Numbered from the stretch's first letter, positions 44,749 to 54,387 are shown. The stretch: 64,000 nucleotides of DNA from Aedoeadaptatus ivorii (GCF_900638585.1 NZ_LR134523.1:1462501-1526500), one strand, 5' to 3'. The notes: a model not told the origin generated them from the sequence alone. A program made the numbers and translations.

Positions 44749-45585
44749 CTATCCCCCAAATTCTAACAGCATCCATTCGATCGCAAAGTCACGATTCACA
44801 TTGTGTTCCTTTAAGTCGTAGACCGTATAGAGCGCCTCGATCATGTCGTAGACGCGGGACCCTGCCTTTTCGGCATCCGCCGCGATCTGCGTCCGAAACT
44901 CGCCGTTGTAGAGCCGATTTTCATCTTTCGTCTCGAGCCATACCGCCATATCCCGCAGATAGCTTTCGATACAAGCGAACAGCGGATCGATGTCGTCCTT
45001 CTTCTCCTCCACCAACTTCCGCGCGAGAAATGCCTCTTCCCGCCGCGCAAATAGGCGGTGGAGCATGGCAAATGTTTCTCGTTTGAGGACGGGGTCGGTC
45101 TCCGCTTCTTCTACGCGGAGTTCGTAATAGCCCGAGCGCGACCGAACCGTCGGCAGAATGCGGTCGGGATGGGCGCTCAGCAAGAGAAACGACGTCTTAG
45201 CCGGCGGCTCTTCCAACAGTTTTAACAGCGCATTTTGGCCCTCGACGGTGGTCTTTTCGAATTCCGAAAACAAAAACACCTTGCCGCCCCCCAAATACGA
45301 GGTCATGGACGCCTCTTCGATGACGTCTTCCACCATCTCTTTTTTGATGGAGGCATTTCGCGTCTTTTTGCTGGGCAGGATCTCGAAATAGTCGGGGTGG
45401 TTTTTGCCGTCCCCCGCCCCCGATACAAATTGGCGGCACGAAGCACAATGCCCGCAAGGGGCGTCCCCTTCCGGGCAGAGTAGAGCCATGGCAAATTCCC
45501 GCCCCCGACGGAGCGCACCCTCACCCGATCCCTTGAGGATGTAGCTGTGCAGCCCGCCTGCGGGAAAGCTCTGTGTATGTTTCAT
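44749..45585 (-). CDS. holB: DNA polymerase III subunit delta prime
   Basis: A 278-residue clamp-loader subunit. The zinc finger CPEGDAPCGHCASCRQF (Cys-x6-Cys-x2-Cys-x2-Cys) is near residues 37-53, and FLFSEFEKTTVEGQNALLKL and LLLSAHPDRILPTVRSR are the AAA+ segments. As in other delta-prime proteins there is no good Walker A. Its start overlaps the darA stop by one base. Confidence 0.92.
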   Translation of the reverse strand: MKHTQSFPAGGLHSYILKGSGEGALRRGREFAMALLCPEGDAPCGHCASCRQFVSGAGDGKNHPDYFEILPSKKTRNASIKKEMVEDVIEEASMTSYLGGGKVFLFSEFEKTTVEGQNALLKLLEEPPAKTSFLLLSAHPDRILPTVRSRSGYYELRVEEAETDPVLKRETFAMLHRLFARREEAFLARKLVEEKKDDIDPLFACIESYLRDMAVWLETKDENRLYNGEFRTQIAADAEKAGSRVYDMIEALYTVYDLKEHNVNRDFAIEWMLLEFGG

Positions 45586-45860
45586 TATATCTGCATGCCC
45601 TTTTCCAAATTGACGGAAAACACATGGGCGCCGGCGTGGGGATCTTCGGGATCGTGGCGATCGCCGATAATGCGCTGAAAGATATCTTTTAAGCGCGCCT
45701 CCTGCTCCGCCCGAATGCCGATGACCACGGTGGTGTTTCCCTCTTTTAGAAAGCCGCCGGTGGACGCCATCTCGGTAACGGATATGCCCTCTTCCATCAA
45801 TTCGTCGATAAAGTCGCCGATAAAGCGGTCGGCGATTATGGCAAAGACCATCTTTTCCAT
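45585..45860 (-). CDS. darA: cyclic-di-AMP receptor-like protein DarA, copy 1
   Basis: A 91-residue PII-like protein (YaaQ/PstA family), which in Bacillus, Listeria and Staphylococcus binds c-di-AMP. KMVFAIIADRFIGDFIDELM, STGGFLKEGNTTVVIGI and the C-terminal part are present. It is about 17 residues shorter than the second copy and lacks much of the extended loop. ATG at 45860 begins the conserved fold. It lies just downstream of a second darA-like gene, an apparent tandem duplication. Confidence 0.87.
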   Translation of the reverse strand: MEKMVFAIIADRFIGDFIDELMEEGISVTEMASTGGFLKEGNTTVVIGIRAEQEARLKDIFQRIIGDRHDPEDPHAGAHVFSVNLEKGMQI

Positions 45861-45870
45861 GACGGCCCCC

Positions 45871-46197
45871 TTAATAGCGGCTGTATTCCGCCACGTCGAG
45901 GATAAAGATCGTGGCGCCGCCCACCCGCACATTGAGCGGATAGGGCAGGAAGGATTCTCCCGGCGCGGTCATGGCGACCATAGAGGCGGGCTCGTCGCGT
46001 ACCGAGCAGTTTTCCTCCAAAATCGTCAAGAGTTCGTCCATATCTTCTTCCTCTACGCCCATCAAGAGGGTGGTGTTTCCGGATTTCAAAAAGCCGCCGG
46101 AAGAAGACAGTTTCGTCACGCGGAATCTCTTTTCGGTCAGGACGTCGATCAAGCCGGAGGCGTCTTGGTCCTGCACGATGGCAAATATCAGTTTCAT
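45871..46197 (-). CDS. darA: cyclic-di-AMP receptor-like protein DarA, copy 2
   Basis: A 108-residue PII-like c-di-AMP receptor, the canonical length. MKLIFAIVQDQDASGLIDVL, SSSGGFLKSGNTTLLMGVEE and the C-terminal VRVGGATIFILDVAEYSRY match the family. Its ATG overlaps the tmk stop in an ATGA junction. The SGGFLKxGNTT core is shared with copy 1 while the loops differ, so the pair may bind ligand or partners differently. Confidence 0.92.
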   Translation of the reverse strand: MKLIFAIVQDQDASGLIDVLTEKRFRVTKLSSSGGFLKSGNTTLLMGVEEEDMDELLTILEENCSVRDEPASMVAMTAPGESFLPYPLNVRVGGATIFILDVAEYSRY

Positions 46198-46814
46198 CGT
46201 TGATTGCGCTCCTTTTCTATGCTTTCGATACAACGGGCCAGGACCTCCTCCTGCGGCAAAAAGGCGTCGATCCGCACCAGGCGGTCGTCCCATTTGCGGG
46301 AGAGGATGCGGTAATTTTCCTCTACGGATCCCAAAATGCCCTCGTCCGATTCCAGCCGATCCGCCTTTCGATCCCCGATGCGGGAAAGCGAGGAGTGCTC
46401 GGCGCTGTCTAAATAGATGGTGATGTCGGCCGAAAGGCCCGCGGTGGCGAATTCGTTGATCGCCTCGATCGCCGAAAGCCCCAGTTGCCGGCACAGGCCC
46501 TGGTAGACGAGGCTCGAGAAGACGAACCGCTCACAGATCACCAGCTGCCCCGCCTCGAGGGCGGGAATAATGCGCTCTTCCACGTGTTGGGCGCGGCTCG
46601 CCGCATACAAGAGCGCCTCGGTGCGGGGGTGCATCTCCTTGTTCTCGGGCGAGAGCAGAATATCGCGGATTTCCTCGGAGATCGCGGTACCCCCCGGCTC
46701 CCGGGTGCTGATGACGTCTACCCCTCGAAGGCGATAGTACGATTCGATGCCCCGCGCCACGGTGCTCTTTCCAGATCCGTCGGGCCCTTCGATTACGACA
46801 AATATGCCTTTCAT
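46194..46814 (-). CDS. tmk: thymidylate kinase
   Basis: A 206-residue kinase that phosphorylates dTMP to dTDP, downstream of ThyX in metabolism. The P-loop EGPDGSGKSTVARGIE and the dTMP-binding STREPGGTAISEEIRDILL are clear. GGGGGGA precedes the ATG, and a TATAAT (46838-46843 on the minus strand) is a likely -10. It heads the tmk-darA-darA-holB-ricT-hydrolase operon. Confidence 0.95.
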   Translation of the reverse strand: MKGIFVVIEGPDGSGKSTVARGIESYYRLRGVDVISTREPGGTAISEEIRDILLSPENKEMHPRTEALLYAASRAQHVEERIIPALEAGQLVICERFVFSSLVYQGLCRQLGLSAIEAINEFATAGLSADITIYLDSAEHSSLSRIGDRKADRLESDEGILGSVEENYRILSRKWDDRLVRIDAFLPQEEVLARCIESIEKERNQR

Positions 46815-46865
46815 GGAAATCCCCCCTTCTTTTTATTATTATACCACACGCACCCTATGTGAAAA

Positions 46866-47990
46866 TCACGCGCGCGCAATCGCCGCCTCGAAGGTCTCGA
46901 GGAATCGGGTATCGGCCATGCCCGCCTCGCCAAAGACTTCGTCTAAAACCGTAAAGAGCGCGCGGAAGTTCTCTTCGGAGATGTTCGACCCCATATGTCC
47001 GATGCGGATCAGCCCATCGTGGAGTTCCCCCACGCCCTTGGAGATCATGACGCCCTTTTCTCGGCAGCGGTCTAAGATCTCGGTGGCGGTCATGCCATCG
47101 GGCACGCAGACGGCGGTTACCGTATCGGAAAAGGCGTCCTTCGGGTACAGGGTAAAACCGCTGTCGACGAAGGCCTTTCTCGTAATCTCGCCGTATTGTC
47201 TATGTAGGGCGATCGAATCGCGTTCTTGCCACAGATCCAGCGCCTCGTTTAAGGCATAGGTCAGGTGTTCACTCATGGTGTAGGGAAAGGCGAAGTCTTC
47301 GCTCACGTCGAGATAGTTTAAGAGATTCATATAGTAGCTGGGAATCCGCGTCTTGCGATTTCGCATTTTTTGTTCCGCCGCTTCGCTTAGGGTCAAAATC
47401 GAAAGACCCGTCGGCGCACTCAGACACTTTTGGGTGCCGCCGAGAAGAATGTCCATGCCGCTTTCGTCGAAGTCGATGTCTTCGCCGCCGAAGGACGAGA
47501 CACAGTCGACGATCGAGAGGATACTGTATTCCTTTAAGAGTTTGCAGATGGCGGCGGCGTCGTTGGTGATGCCCGAGGGGGTTTCGCAGTGCACCATGGT
47601 CGCCAGGGCGAAGTCCGAATCCTTTTCTAAAAACGCCCGCAGCGCGTCGACGTCGAGTCCGTGGCGAAAATCGCCTTCAAACAGCACCGCTTCGCCGCCG
47701 AAAAAGTCGACGAATTCCGAAAAACCCGCGCCGAAAAAGCCGTTGGAAAGCACCAATACGCGCTCGCCCGGTTCCATCAAAGAGCACACGCTCCCTTCCA
47801 AGGCGAGCATGCCTTCGGCCAACATAATGATCGAAGGGCGGTCGGTATGTACCACGCGGGAAAGCTTTTTCTCCACATTGCGGTGGAACTTTTCATATTC
47901 CGGATCCAGGTCGGGATTGGTAACAATCCCTTGCATGGCTTTTTCTACACGCGGATCGATGGTCGTAGGGCCTGCGCACAAAATTTTCAT
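46866..47990 (-). CDS. class V PLP aminotransferase (alanine-glyoxylate type)
   Basis: A 374-residue fold-type I PLP enzyme. AGPTTIDPRVEKAM, VHCETPSGITND, VDCVSSFGGEDIDFDE and the PLP-lysine region LLGGTQKCLSAPTGLS are typical of the alanine-glyoxylate/serine-pyruvate group. No serA or purine-catabolism gene is near to fix the role; a serine-glyoxylate or alanine-glyoxylate reaction is likely. AGGAGGTAACT precedes the ATG. Confidence 0.9.
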   Translation of the reverse strand: MKILCAGPTTIDPRVEKAMQGIVTNPDLDPEYEKFHRNVEKKLSRVVHTDRPSIIMLAEGMLALEGSVCSLMEPGERVLVLSNGFFGAGFSEFVDFFGGEAVLFEGDFRHGLDVDALRAFLEKDSDFALATMVHCETPSGITNDAAAICKLLKEYSILSIVDCVSSFGGEDIDFDESGMDILLGGTQKCLSAPTGLSILTLSEAAEQKMRNRKTRIPSYYMNLLNYLDVSEDFAFPYTMSEHLTYALNEALDLWQERDSIALHRQYGEITRKAFVDSGFTLYPKDAFSDTVTAVCVPDGMTATEILDRCREKGVMISKGVGELHDGLIRIGHMGSNISEENFRALFTVLDEVFGEAGMADTRFLETFEAAIARA

Positions 47991-48047
47991 AGTTACCTCC
48001 TATTGAAACGATTGCATACGGTATCAGTATATCACGAAGCGGTCGTG

Positions 48048-48076
48048 TTGAAAACGCCGAAAAAGTGGAGTATGAT
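48048..48076 (+). promoter_or_regulatory. promoter of rubrerythrin
   Basis: TTGAAA (48048-48053), 17 bases, TATGAT (48071-48076). A clear PerR box is not seen. Confidence 0.75.
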
Positions 48077-48116
48077 GGAGGTGTACCGTTATGATTTCGA
48101 TCACAGGAGGTAGACA

Positions 48117-48698
48117 ATGACATTAAAAGGCAGCAAAACCGCCGTCAACCTGCTCACTTCGTTTGCCGGAGAGAGCCAGGCGAATATGCGCTACACCATG
48201 TACGCCAAACAGGCGGAAAAAGACGCATCCATTCAAATTCGCAATATCTTTGAGGAAACCGCTCGCAACGAAAGAGAGCACGCCAAGCGCTTCTATAAAT
48301 TCCTCACCGCGGAAATGACCCACGAAGAACTGAATGTGGACTGGAACTTCCCCGTTACTTATGCCGATACCGCCGCCAATCTGGAAGCGGCCATCGCCGG
48401 CGAAAACGACGAAGCGACGGATATGTATCCGACCTTCGCCAAAATCGCCAAAGAAGAGGGTTTCGACGAAGTCGCCGAGGCATTTACCGAAATCTCTGAA
48501 GTAGAAGAAAAGCACCGGGACCGCTACAAAAAGCTCCTGGACAATGTCAAAAACGACCGCCTCTTCGAACGCGACGAAGTCGTCCTCTGGAAGTGCAACA
48601 ACTGCGGCTACATCCACGAAGGCAAGACCGCGCCGGATGTTTGCCCCGCCTGCGTGCACCCCCAAAAGTGGTTCGAACTCTTTAAAGAAACGTATTAA
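48117..48698 (+). CDS. rbr: rubrerythrin
   Basis: A 193-residue peroxide-reducing enzyme of anaerobes. The ferritin-like diiron domain (residues 1-145) has [34 protein letters not shown] and [13 protein letters not shown]. The C-terminal rubredoxin domain has two Cys pairs, CNNCGY and [19 protein letters not shown] precedes the ATG. It would detoxify H2O2 using reduced rubredoxin or NADH-linked partners. Confidence 0.97.
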   Translation: MTLKGSKTAVNLLTSFAGESQANMRYTMYAKQAEKDASIQIRNIFEETARNEREHAKRFYKFLTAEMTHEELNVDWNFPVTYADTAANLEAAIAGENDEATDMYPTFAKIAKEEGFDEVAEAFTEISEVEEKHRDRYKKLLDNVKNDRLFERDEVVLWKCNNCGYIHEGKTAPDVCPACVHPQKWFELFKETY

Positions 48699-48707
48699 AC
48701 AGCGCGG

Positions 48708-48737
48708 AAGGGGCCGGTTCGCCGGCCCCTTTCTTTG
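48708..48737 (+). terminator. terminator of rubrerythrin
   Basis: GGGGCCGG-TTCG-CCGGCCCC followed by TTTCTTT. Confidence 0.9.
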
Positions 48738-48766
48738 TCCCTTCGGGGACGGAAAGTGAGGCATTT

Positions 48767-49762
48767 ATGCAACAAAAAATTCCGGGCATGCTCCTCGCCG
48801 CCGTGATTGCCTTGGCGGCGACCTTCTTGGGCAAGTCCTTTCCCATCGTAGGCGGCGCCGTCTTCGCCATTTTGATCGGCATGATTCTGGCACGGTTCTC
48901 GTTTCCCCGCACGGCGTTGGATCCGGGCATTTCCTTTACCGCGAAATACATACTGCAGCTCGCGGTGGTGCTCTTGGGATTCGGCATGAATCTCTTCGAA
49001 GTGCTGCGCGTCGGCGCCCAGTCCCTGCCCATCATCATCTCCACCATCGCCACGGCGTTGATTGTGTCGTACCTTTTGCAAAAAAAGCTCGACATCACCC
49101 CCGTCTCGGCGACGCTGGTGGGCGTGGGCTCTTCGATCTGCGGCGGCAGTGCCATTGCCGCCACCGCGCCGGTCGTCGAAGCGCGGGAAGAAGAGATCGC
49201 CAAGGCGATTTCTGTCATCTTCTTCTACAATGTGCTGGCGGCCCTCCTCTTTCCCACCCTGGGCGGCATATTGGGACTTACCAATGAGGGCTTCGGGATC
49301 TTTGCCGGCACCGCCATCAACGACACCTCGTCGGTGACGGCGGCGGCGAGCACTTGGGATGCGATGCACACCTCCAATGCGCTCGACATCGCCACCACGG
49401 TAAAGCTCACCCGCACCCTGGCCATCCTCCCCATCACCTTGTTCCTCGCCTACCGAAAAACCAAGGCGGGGGGAGGCGCGGTCTCGATAAAAAACGTGCT
49501 CCCTTACTTCGTCTTTTTGTTTTTGGCGGCATCGATCTTAACCACCGTACTTACCGGCAGCGGCATAGACGGCGCGTTTTTTGCCCCCTTAAAGACCCTC
49601 TCGAAATTCTGCATCACCATGGCAATGGCGGCCATCGGGCTGAACACCGACATCGTAAAGCTCGTAAAAACCGGCGGAAGCGCCCTCGCCTTGGGCGGCA
49701 TCTGCTGGGTCTCGATCGCCGTCGTAAGCCTTTTGATGCAACATCTTATGGGCATTTGGTAA
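48767..49762 (+). CDS. YeiH/UPF0324 family putative sulfate exporter
   Basis: A 331-residue membrane protein with about ten spans. [48 protein letters not shown] and [17 protein letters not shown] are family landmarks. Relatives are annotated as sulfate or organosulfur exporters; the substrate is not established here. It starts about 30 bases after the rubrerythrin terminator. Confidence 0.88.
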   Translation: MQQKIPGMLLAAVIALAATFLGKSFPIVGGAVFAILIGMILARFSFPRTALDPGISFTAKYILQLAVVLLGFGMNLFEVLRVGAQSLPIIISTIATALIVSYLLQKKLDITPVSATLVGVGSSICGGSAIAATAPVVEAREEEIAKAISVIFFYNVLAALLFPTLGGILGLTNEGFGIFAGTAINDTSSVTAAASTWDAMHTSNALDIATTVKLTRTLAILPITLFLAYRKTKAGGGAVSIKNVLPYFVFLFLAASILTTVLTGSGIDGAFFAPLKTLSKFCITMAMAAIGLNTDIVKLVKTGGSALALGGICWVSIAVVSLLMQHLMGIW

Positions 49763-49769
49763 TCGAAGA

Positions 49770-49804
49770 AAAAGAGCAGGTTCAAAAGAACCTGCTCTTT
49801 TTTT
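49770..49804. terminator. bidirectional terminator between YeiH-like and peroxiredoxin genes
   Basis: AAAGAGCAGGTTC and GAACCTGCTCTTT arms around AAAA, with T runs at both sides. Confidence 0.9.
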
Positions 49805-49814
49805 GCGCTGTAAT

Positions 49815-50267
49815 TTATCGGAGCGCCGAAAGAATCTCGTCGACATCGGGCCGCTCGTCTTGTTCGTATTGTTTGCACCAAATCACCGCGTCGTCCTCGT
49901 AGACCACGACGGCGCGTCCGCTGATGCCAGCCTTGTCGATATAGACCCCGCACTGCTTGGCGAGGTCGCCCTTGGGCTCGAAGTCGGCGAGGATCTTGAG
50001 TTTTCCGAGACCGATGCTCTTTGCCCACACGCCCTTTGACGGATGGGCATCCACGCTGATGCCGAAGGGGGTCACGCCCAGCTTTTCGAAATCCTCATAG
50101 GCGTTTTCGAGATCGCGCATTTGGTCGGTACACAGAGAGGTAAAGGCCAGCGGGTGAAAGGCCAAAAGCACCTTTCCCTTTAGATCCTTCGAGTCGACCT
50201 TCTCGCCGGTTTGATCCCGAAGTACGAATTTCGGCGCGCTGTCGCCTTTTTTTACAATCGTCATCAT
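49815..50267 (-). CDS. peroxiredoxin (AhpC/TSA family)
   Basis: A 150-residue thiol peroxidase. The peroxidatic Cys is in PLAFTSLCTDQM (P-x3-T-x2-C motif, about residue 47); a later Cys in LAKQCGVY is a possible resolving residue. It is closest to AhpE or Bcp-like single-domain proteins. It follows a small GNAT gene by 16 bases, so the two form an operon. Confidence 0.9.
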   Translation of the reverse strand: MMTIVKKGDSAPKFVLRDQTGEKVDSKDLKGKVLLAFHPLAFTSLCTDQMRDLENAYEDFEKLGVTPFGISVDAHPSKGVWAKSIGLGKLKILADFEPKGDLAKQCGVYIDKAGISGRAVVVYEDDAVIWCKQYEQDERPDVDEILSALR

Positions 50268-50283
50268 TTTCTCCCTTCAGGTA

Positions 50284-50559
50284 TCAGTGTTTGCGTACGT
50301 CCGCATAGGAGGCATCGGTATCGAATACGCGCTTGGCGTAGGGACATAGGGGAATAATCTTTACCCCGCGCTTTCTCGCCTCGCCCGCCAGGGCCACCAC
50401 CAGCTCGCCGCCGATGCCGCGCCCCTTGTTCGGCTCGTCCACGCAGGTACAGTCCAATACCCAAATGTCCTCTGCTTCCCGATAGATCGCCTCCCCGACT
50501 TCCTTTGCGTCCTCGTAGGCGGCGACCCGGTGATTGTCGGGTTCGTATCGAATGTCCAT
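50284..50559 (-). CDS. small GNAT-fold N-acetyltransferase (YjdJ type)
   Basis: A 91-residue minimal GNAT domain. VLDCTCVDEPNKGRGIGGEL carries the acetyl-CoA loop (RGIGGEL), and IIPLCPYAKRVF is the family C-terminal motif. The substrate is unknown. GGAGG precedes the ATG. It is first in the pair with the peroxiredoxin gene. Confidence 0.88.
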   Translation of the reverse strand: MDIRYEPDNHRVAAYEDAKEVGEAIYREAEDIWVLDCTCVDEPNKGRGIGGELVVALAGEARKRGVKIIPLCPYAKRVFDTDASYADVRKH

Positions 50560-50663
50560 GGGACTCCTCCTTACTGTCTTCTTACTGTGTCGGTTCGCAT
50601 CCGAACCTCATCGATATATGTGTATATACCCAAAACCGCAAAGAAATCGTCAATTTCTGCGAC

Positions 50664-50686
50664 AAAAAAAGGTCCCCGAGGGGACC
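50664..50686 (-). terminator. terminator of the DAACS symporter gene
   Basis: GGTCCC and GGGACC arms around four bases, then seven T on the minus strand. Confidence 0.87.
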
Positions 50687-50702
50687 TCTTCTTATACGGT
50701 AT

Positions 50703-51953
50703 TTATACAGCAATTTCGTCCGTGTCTTCTTCTTCGTCTTCGATATTCGGCTTGGGACGCTTGACGATATGGTCGTAGTAGATTTTTTCTACGATCATAG
50801 AAATCGCGTTGTCGCCGGCTACGTTGGCCGCCGTACCGAAAGAGTCCTGAGTCAGATAGAGGGAGACGAGGATGGCCGCGATGGGAGAATCCGTCGCGAT
50901 GCCGACCACCGGCAAGAAGGGCAGGGCACTCATTACCGCGCCGCCCGGTGCGCCGGGAGCCGCCACCATAGCCACGCCCAATACGGCAATAAATTGAATC
51001 AACAGGCCGTAGTTGTGGGGCATATTATACATATACAGCAAAGTATATACACAGGCCGTAATGGTGATCATAGAACCGGGCAAGTGTACCGTCGCCGACA
51101 AGGGGATGACGAATTCGCGGATCTGTCGGGTAACCCCGATTTGACGGTTACATTCCACATTGACGGGAATGGAAGCCGCCGAAGATTGGGTACCCACAGC
51201 GGTGAGGTAGCCCGGAATCATCTTGATAAAAGATTGAACCGGATTTCTCTTGGTGTAGGTGCCCGCCACGAGGAACATCGCAAAGACGTAGAGCACGTGG
51301 AGAATCAGGATGCAGACGAAGATGCGGATAAAGATGGAAAGGATTGCAAATACACTGCCGGAGTAGGCCATATTTGCGAAGTTCCCGAAGATAAAGAAAG
51401 GAAGTAAGGGAATAATGACATTGGCCAAAACCATCTTAATCATTTCGTTAAATTCGTCTACCAAGGTGTAGAAGCCGTCGCCGGTGCCCCGTTGTCTCAA
51501 TATGGAAACGCACAGACCCACCATAAAGGCGAGAACCAACGCACCGGTAACGTCGATCGCCGGTTCGAGGGGAATCTCGAAGTACGCTTCGACGGTCTTT
51601 TCGGTGGCGCCTTGAATTTCTGCGACCATTTCCTTGGAGATAAAGCTCGGGAAAATATTGCTCGCCATGATATAGGACAAAGAGCCCCCGATCAAGGTGG
51701 AGCAATACGCCAGGCCAACCGTAGCCAAGAGCAGCTTACCGGCACCCTCGGAGAGGTCGGCGATACCTTTGCTGACAAATGCGATAATCATCAGGGGGAT
51801 GATGAAGTTCAAGAACTTACCGAAGTTCGCAGAAAATGTCACTGCGATTTTGGTGACGACTTCGGGTAAGTAACTTCCTACCAGCACCCCTAAGAGGATC
51901 GCGATGATCAGTCGGGGAATCAGTCCCAGACTGAATTTTTTCTTTTCACTCAT
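50703..51953 (-). CDS. dicarboxylate/amino acid:cation symporter (DAACS family)
   Basis: A 416-residue secondary transporter. About eight spans are visible, with hairpin region GTQSSAASIPV (the SSAAS serine-rich motif) and the later SLYLTQDSFGTAANVAGD substrate/cation site. Relatives carry glutamate, aspartate, serine or cystine with Na+ or H+; the substrate is undecided. The C-terminus is very acidic (DEEEDTDE). TAGGAGG precedes the ATG. A perfect inverted repeat (52060-52081) lies upstream. Confidence 0.92.
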   Translation of the reverse strand: MSEKKKFSLGLIPRLIIAILLGVLVGSYLPEVVTKIAVTFSANFGKFLNFIIPLMIIAFVSKGIADLSEGAGKLLLATVGLAYCSTLIGGSLSYIMASNIFPSFISKEMVAEIQGATEKTVEAYFEIPLEPAIDVTGALVLAFMVGLCVSILRQRGTGDGFYTLVDEFNEMIKMVLANVIIPLLPFFIFGNFANMAYSGSVFAILSIFIRIFVCILILHVLYVFAMFLVAGTYTKRNPVQSFIKMIPGYLTAVGTQSSAASIPVNVECNRQIGVTRQIREFVIPLSATVHLPGSMITITACVYTLLYMYNMPHNYGLLIQFIAVLGVAMVAAPGAPGGAVMSALPFLPVVGIATDSPIAAILVSLYLTQDSFGTAANVAGDNAISMIVEKIYYDHIVKRPKPNIEDEEEDTDEIAV

Positions 51954-52059
51954 TGTGAACCTCCTAGTTTTTGACTATGTATAATACCATGACTCCATTA
52001 TAACAAACTTAAGGAATTCCGCATCCGATTTCTAAAAATACTCTAAAAGTATACAATCA

Positions 52060-52081
52060 TTTATCAAAGTCCTTTGATAAA
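52060..52081. promoter_or_regulatory. perfect inverted repeat in the symporter-corA intergenic region
   Basis: Ten-base arms TTTATCAAAG and CTTTGATAAA separated by two bases, between divergent genes starting at 51953 and 52143. No T tract follows, so it is more like an operator than a terminator. Confidence 0.5.
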
Positions 52082-52142
52082 GGAATCCGAGGCCGACGAC
52101 GCTTTATCGGGTATACGGGTATATAGGAAATAGGAGGAAACG

Positions 52143-53081
52143 ATGAAGCGATTATACACATGCAAAGACCGCGGCTACCGCGAAGCCCAGGAGGGCCAAG
52201 AGGCCTTTTGGATCGAACTCAGAAGTCCCGACGAACGCGAGATCAAAGAAATCACGCGGGCCTACGAACTCCCTAGAGACTATCTGACTGGGGTGGCCGA
52301 TCCCTACGAAGTCCCCCGCAACGAAGGCGAGGACGATCCCAAGCCGGATCTGTTTATCCTACGCTATCCCATCAAAAACACCGACGGCTCTTACGATACC
52401 CGCCCTGTGGCGCTGATCCTTACAAAAAAGGCGGTAATTACCGTCCACTACGACGGCAGTGATTTTTTTCGCGCCTTCAAAGAAGGCAAGGGCCCCAAGC
52501 TCTCCAAGGAAAACACCTCGCCGGTGGAGGATATGATTATCAACTTCGCCTACTATATTTCGAAGAGCTATGTCGCCGCCATTCGGGAGATCAACGAAGA
52601 GATTATGGGCTTGGAGCAGGACATCAAGCGCTCTACCAAGAGCGGCTATATCGAAAAAAACATCATTCTTTCCCGCAGTCTGATCCAGTTTAAGAGCGCC
52701 ACAAGAGAAAACGAGCCGGTTCTCGAGGCGATCTTTCGCCTGCGTCGATTGGACGAAGACCCCGACCACGACGAACTCCTTCACGACGTGCAGGTAGAAA
52801 GCAAGCAGGCGCGCCTAATGGCAGAAGACGCCTCCCAGGTGATGGAAAAACTGGGCGATCTGTATTCCAATGTCATCAACAACAATCTAAACGAGGTCAT
52901 GAAAACCCTCACCTCCATCACCATTCTTATGACCGTACCCACCATCGTCGGCGGCTACTGGGGCATGAACACGGAGCTGCCCATACAAAAGGCGCCCTTC
53001 GCCTTTTGGTGGCTGATCCTCTTGAGCGTCGTGGTGATTCTGCTTTTGACCTGGTATCTGAAGAAGAAGGACTATCTGTAA
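52143..53081 (+). CDS. corA: CorA family magnesium transporter
   Basis: A 312-residue CorA. The large cytoplasmic N-terminal domain (to about 250) with long helices precedes two membrane spans. The GMN motif is in GGYWGMNTELP (near residue 274) and the basic tail is LKKKDYL. It moves Mg2+ or related divalent cations. TAGGAGG precedes the ATG. Confidence 0.94.
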   Translation: MKRLYTCKDRGYREAQEGQEAFWIELRSPDEREIKEITRAYELPRDYLTGVADPYEVPRNEGEDDPKPDLFILRYPIKNTDGSYDTRPVALILTKKAVITVHYDGSDFFRAFKEGKGPKLSKENTSPVEDMIINFAYYISKSYVAAIREINEEIMGLEQDIKRSTKSGYIEKNIILSRSLIQFKSATRENEPVLEAIFRLRRLDEDPDHDELLHDVQVESKQARLMAEDASQVMEKLGDLYSNVINNNLNEVMKTLTSITILMTVPTIVGGYWGMNTELPIQKAPFAFWWLILLSVVVILLLTWYLKKKDYL

Positions 53082-53205
53082 GATCTCGCTTTTCGAGGGC
53101 GGCTCGGAAAGCGTGCTATTTTTTTGTATGGGCTCTTTTCAGTATTTTCCTTTTGTGATACACTTTTCACATGCAAACGTATCTCTCTATTGACTGGAGG
53201 AAATG

Positions 53206-54387
53206 ATGAAAAAGAACAATTACATAACGCCGATCAGTTTTGGCGTTGCGACGGTGTGGTTTTCCACCCACTGCGGGGCGGGCTTCGCCTCGGGTACACA
53301 GGAACTGCAGTTTTTCGCCAACCACGGCTGGTTCGGCGTACTCATGCCCATTCTGACCTTTGTCCTGATCGCCCTGACCTACTATGTGGGCCTGGAGACC
53401 GCACGCCAAACCGATCGTTGGAGCTATGACGCCTGGTCCAAAGAGGCCTACGGCAAGTACAGCAAGGTCCTCACCCCCGCCATGGACGTGAGCATTGTCA
53501 TTACCACCGTGGCCGCATCAGCCGCCACCATCGCCACCGGCGGGCTGTTGGTGAACGAATATCTGGGTCTGCCGGTGATCGTCGGCTCCCTTTTGATGGT
53601 CGTCATCGTCACCCTGCTCGTCATCTTCGGAGAAGAAGTCGTCCGCAAAAACGCCACCATTATGACTATCGCAATTTTGGCCATTATCTCTATCGTTATC
53701 GTGGCGGGCCTGATCAAATTCGGGCCGGATATCGCGCGCTTGTTCTCCGAAGGCTATGTGAATCCCCAAGCCACCAAATGGGGCATTAGCGCATCCGATG
53801 AGACCGTGCCGGGCAATCTCTTGAACTCGCTGTTGTGGGCGCTTACCTATGCGGGATTCCAAATTAGCGCCATCGGCGGCATCACCTCCTCTTTTAAGGG
53901 CGGTGAAACCAAAGAAGAATCCAAGGGCGCGATGATCGCCGGCGCGGTGATGAACATCCTGATGCTCGTCGGCATCTGCCTGTTGATCTTCTCGCAAATG
54001 CCCGACATCTACCTGAACGAAACCACCCGGGCGCTTCCCACCATCGCCGTGGTCAACCAGCTTCACATCCCGATCCTGGAGGTGCTCTACCCAATTCTCC
54101 TATTTTTGGCGCTGATCACCACCGCCGTCGGCTTTATCTTCGGCATGGTACAACGGATCGAGCCCCATATCATGAAGCAAGAGACGAATATCGTCAAGAA
54201 AAAGGCGATCATCGCCGTGGCATCGCTGGTGGTCTGCTATCTGGTGTCCCGCTTGGGCCTGATGTGGATCGTACAAAACGCCTACAAGTACCTGGGAATC
54301 TTCAACTGGATCTTTATCATCCTGCCCCTGTGGTTCTTGGGCTATAAGGCGATCGCCCGCAGGGATCGCTTCCTGAAAGAAAAATAA
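53206..54387 (+). CDS. YkvI family membrane transporter
   Basis: A 393-residue membrane protein with about ten spans. FGVATVWFSTHCGAGFASG at the start, an early Gly-rich helix as in the LeuT/APC fold, and GGLLVNEYLGLP fit the YkvI family. The substrate is not known; amino acids are plausible by fold. ATG at 53206 gives five bases from GGAGG; the ATG at 53203 is too close. Confidence 0.85.
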   Translation: MKKNNYITPISFGVATVWFSTHCGAGFASGTQELQFFANHGWFGVLMPILTFVLIALTYYVGLETARQTDRWSYDAWSKEAYGKYSKVLTPAMDVSIVITTVAASAATIATGGLLVNEYLGLPVIVGSLLMVVIVTLLVIFGEEVVRKNATIMTIAILAIISIVIVAGLIKFGPDIARLFSEGYVNPQATKWGISASDETVPGNLLNSLLWALTYAGFQISAIGGITSSFKGGETKEESKGAMIAGAVMNILMLVGICLLIFSQMPDIYLNETTRALPTIAVVNQLHIPILEVLYPILLFLALITTAVGFIFGMVQRIEPHIMKQETNIVKKKAIIAVASLVVCYLVSRLGLMWIVQNAYKYLGIFNWIFIILPLWFLGYKAIARRDRFLKEK

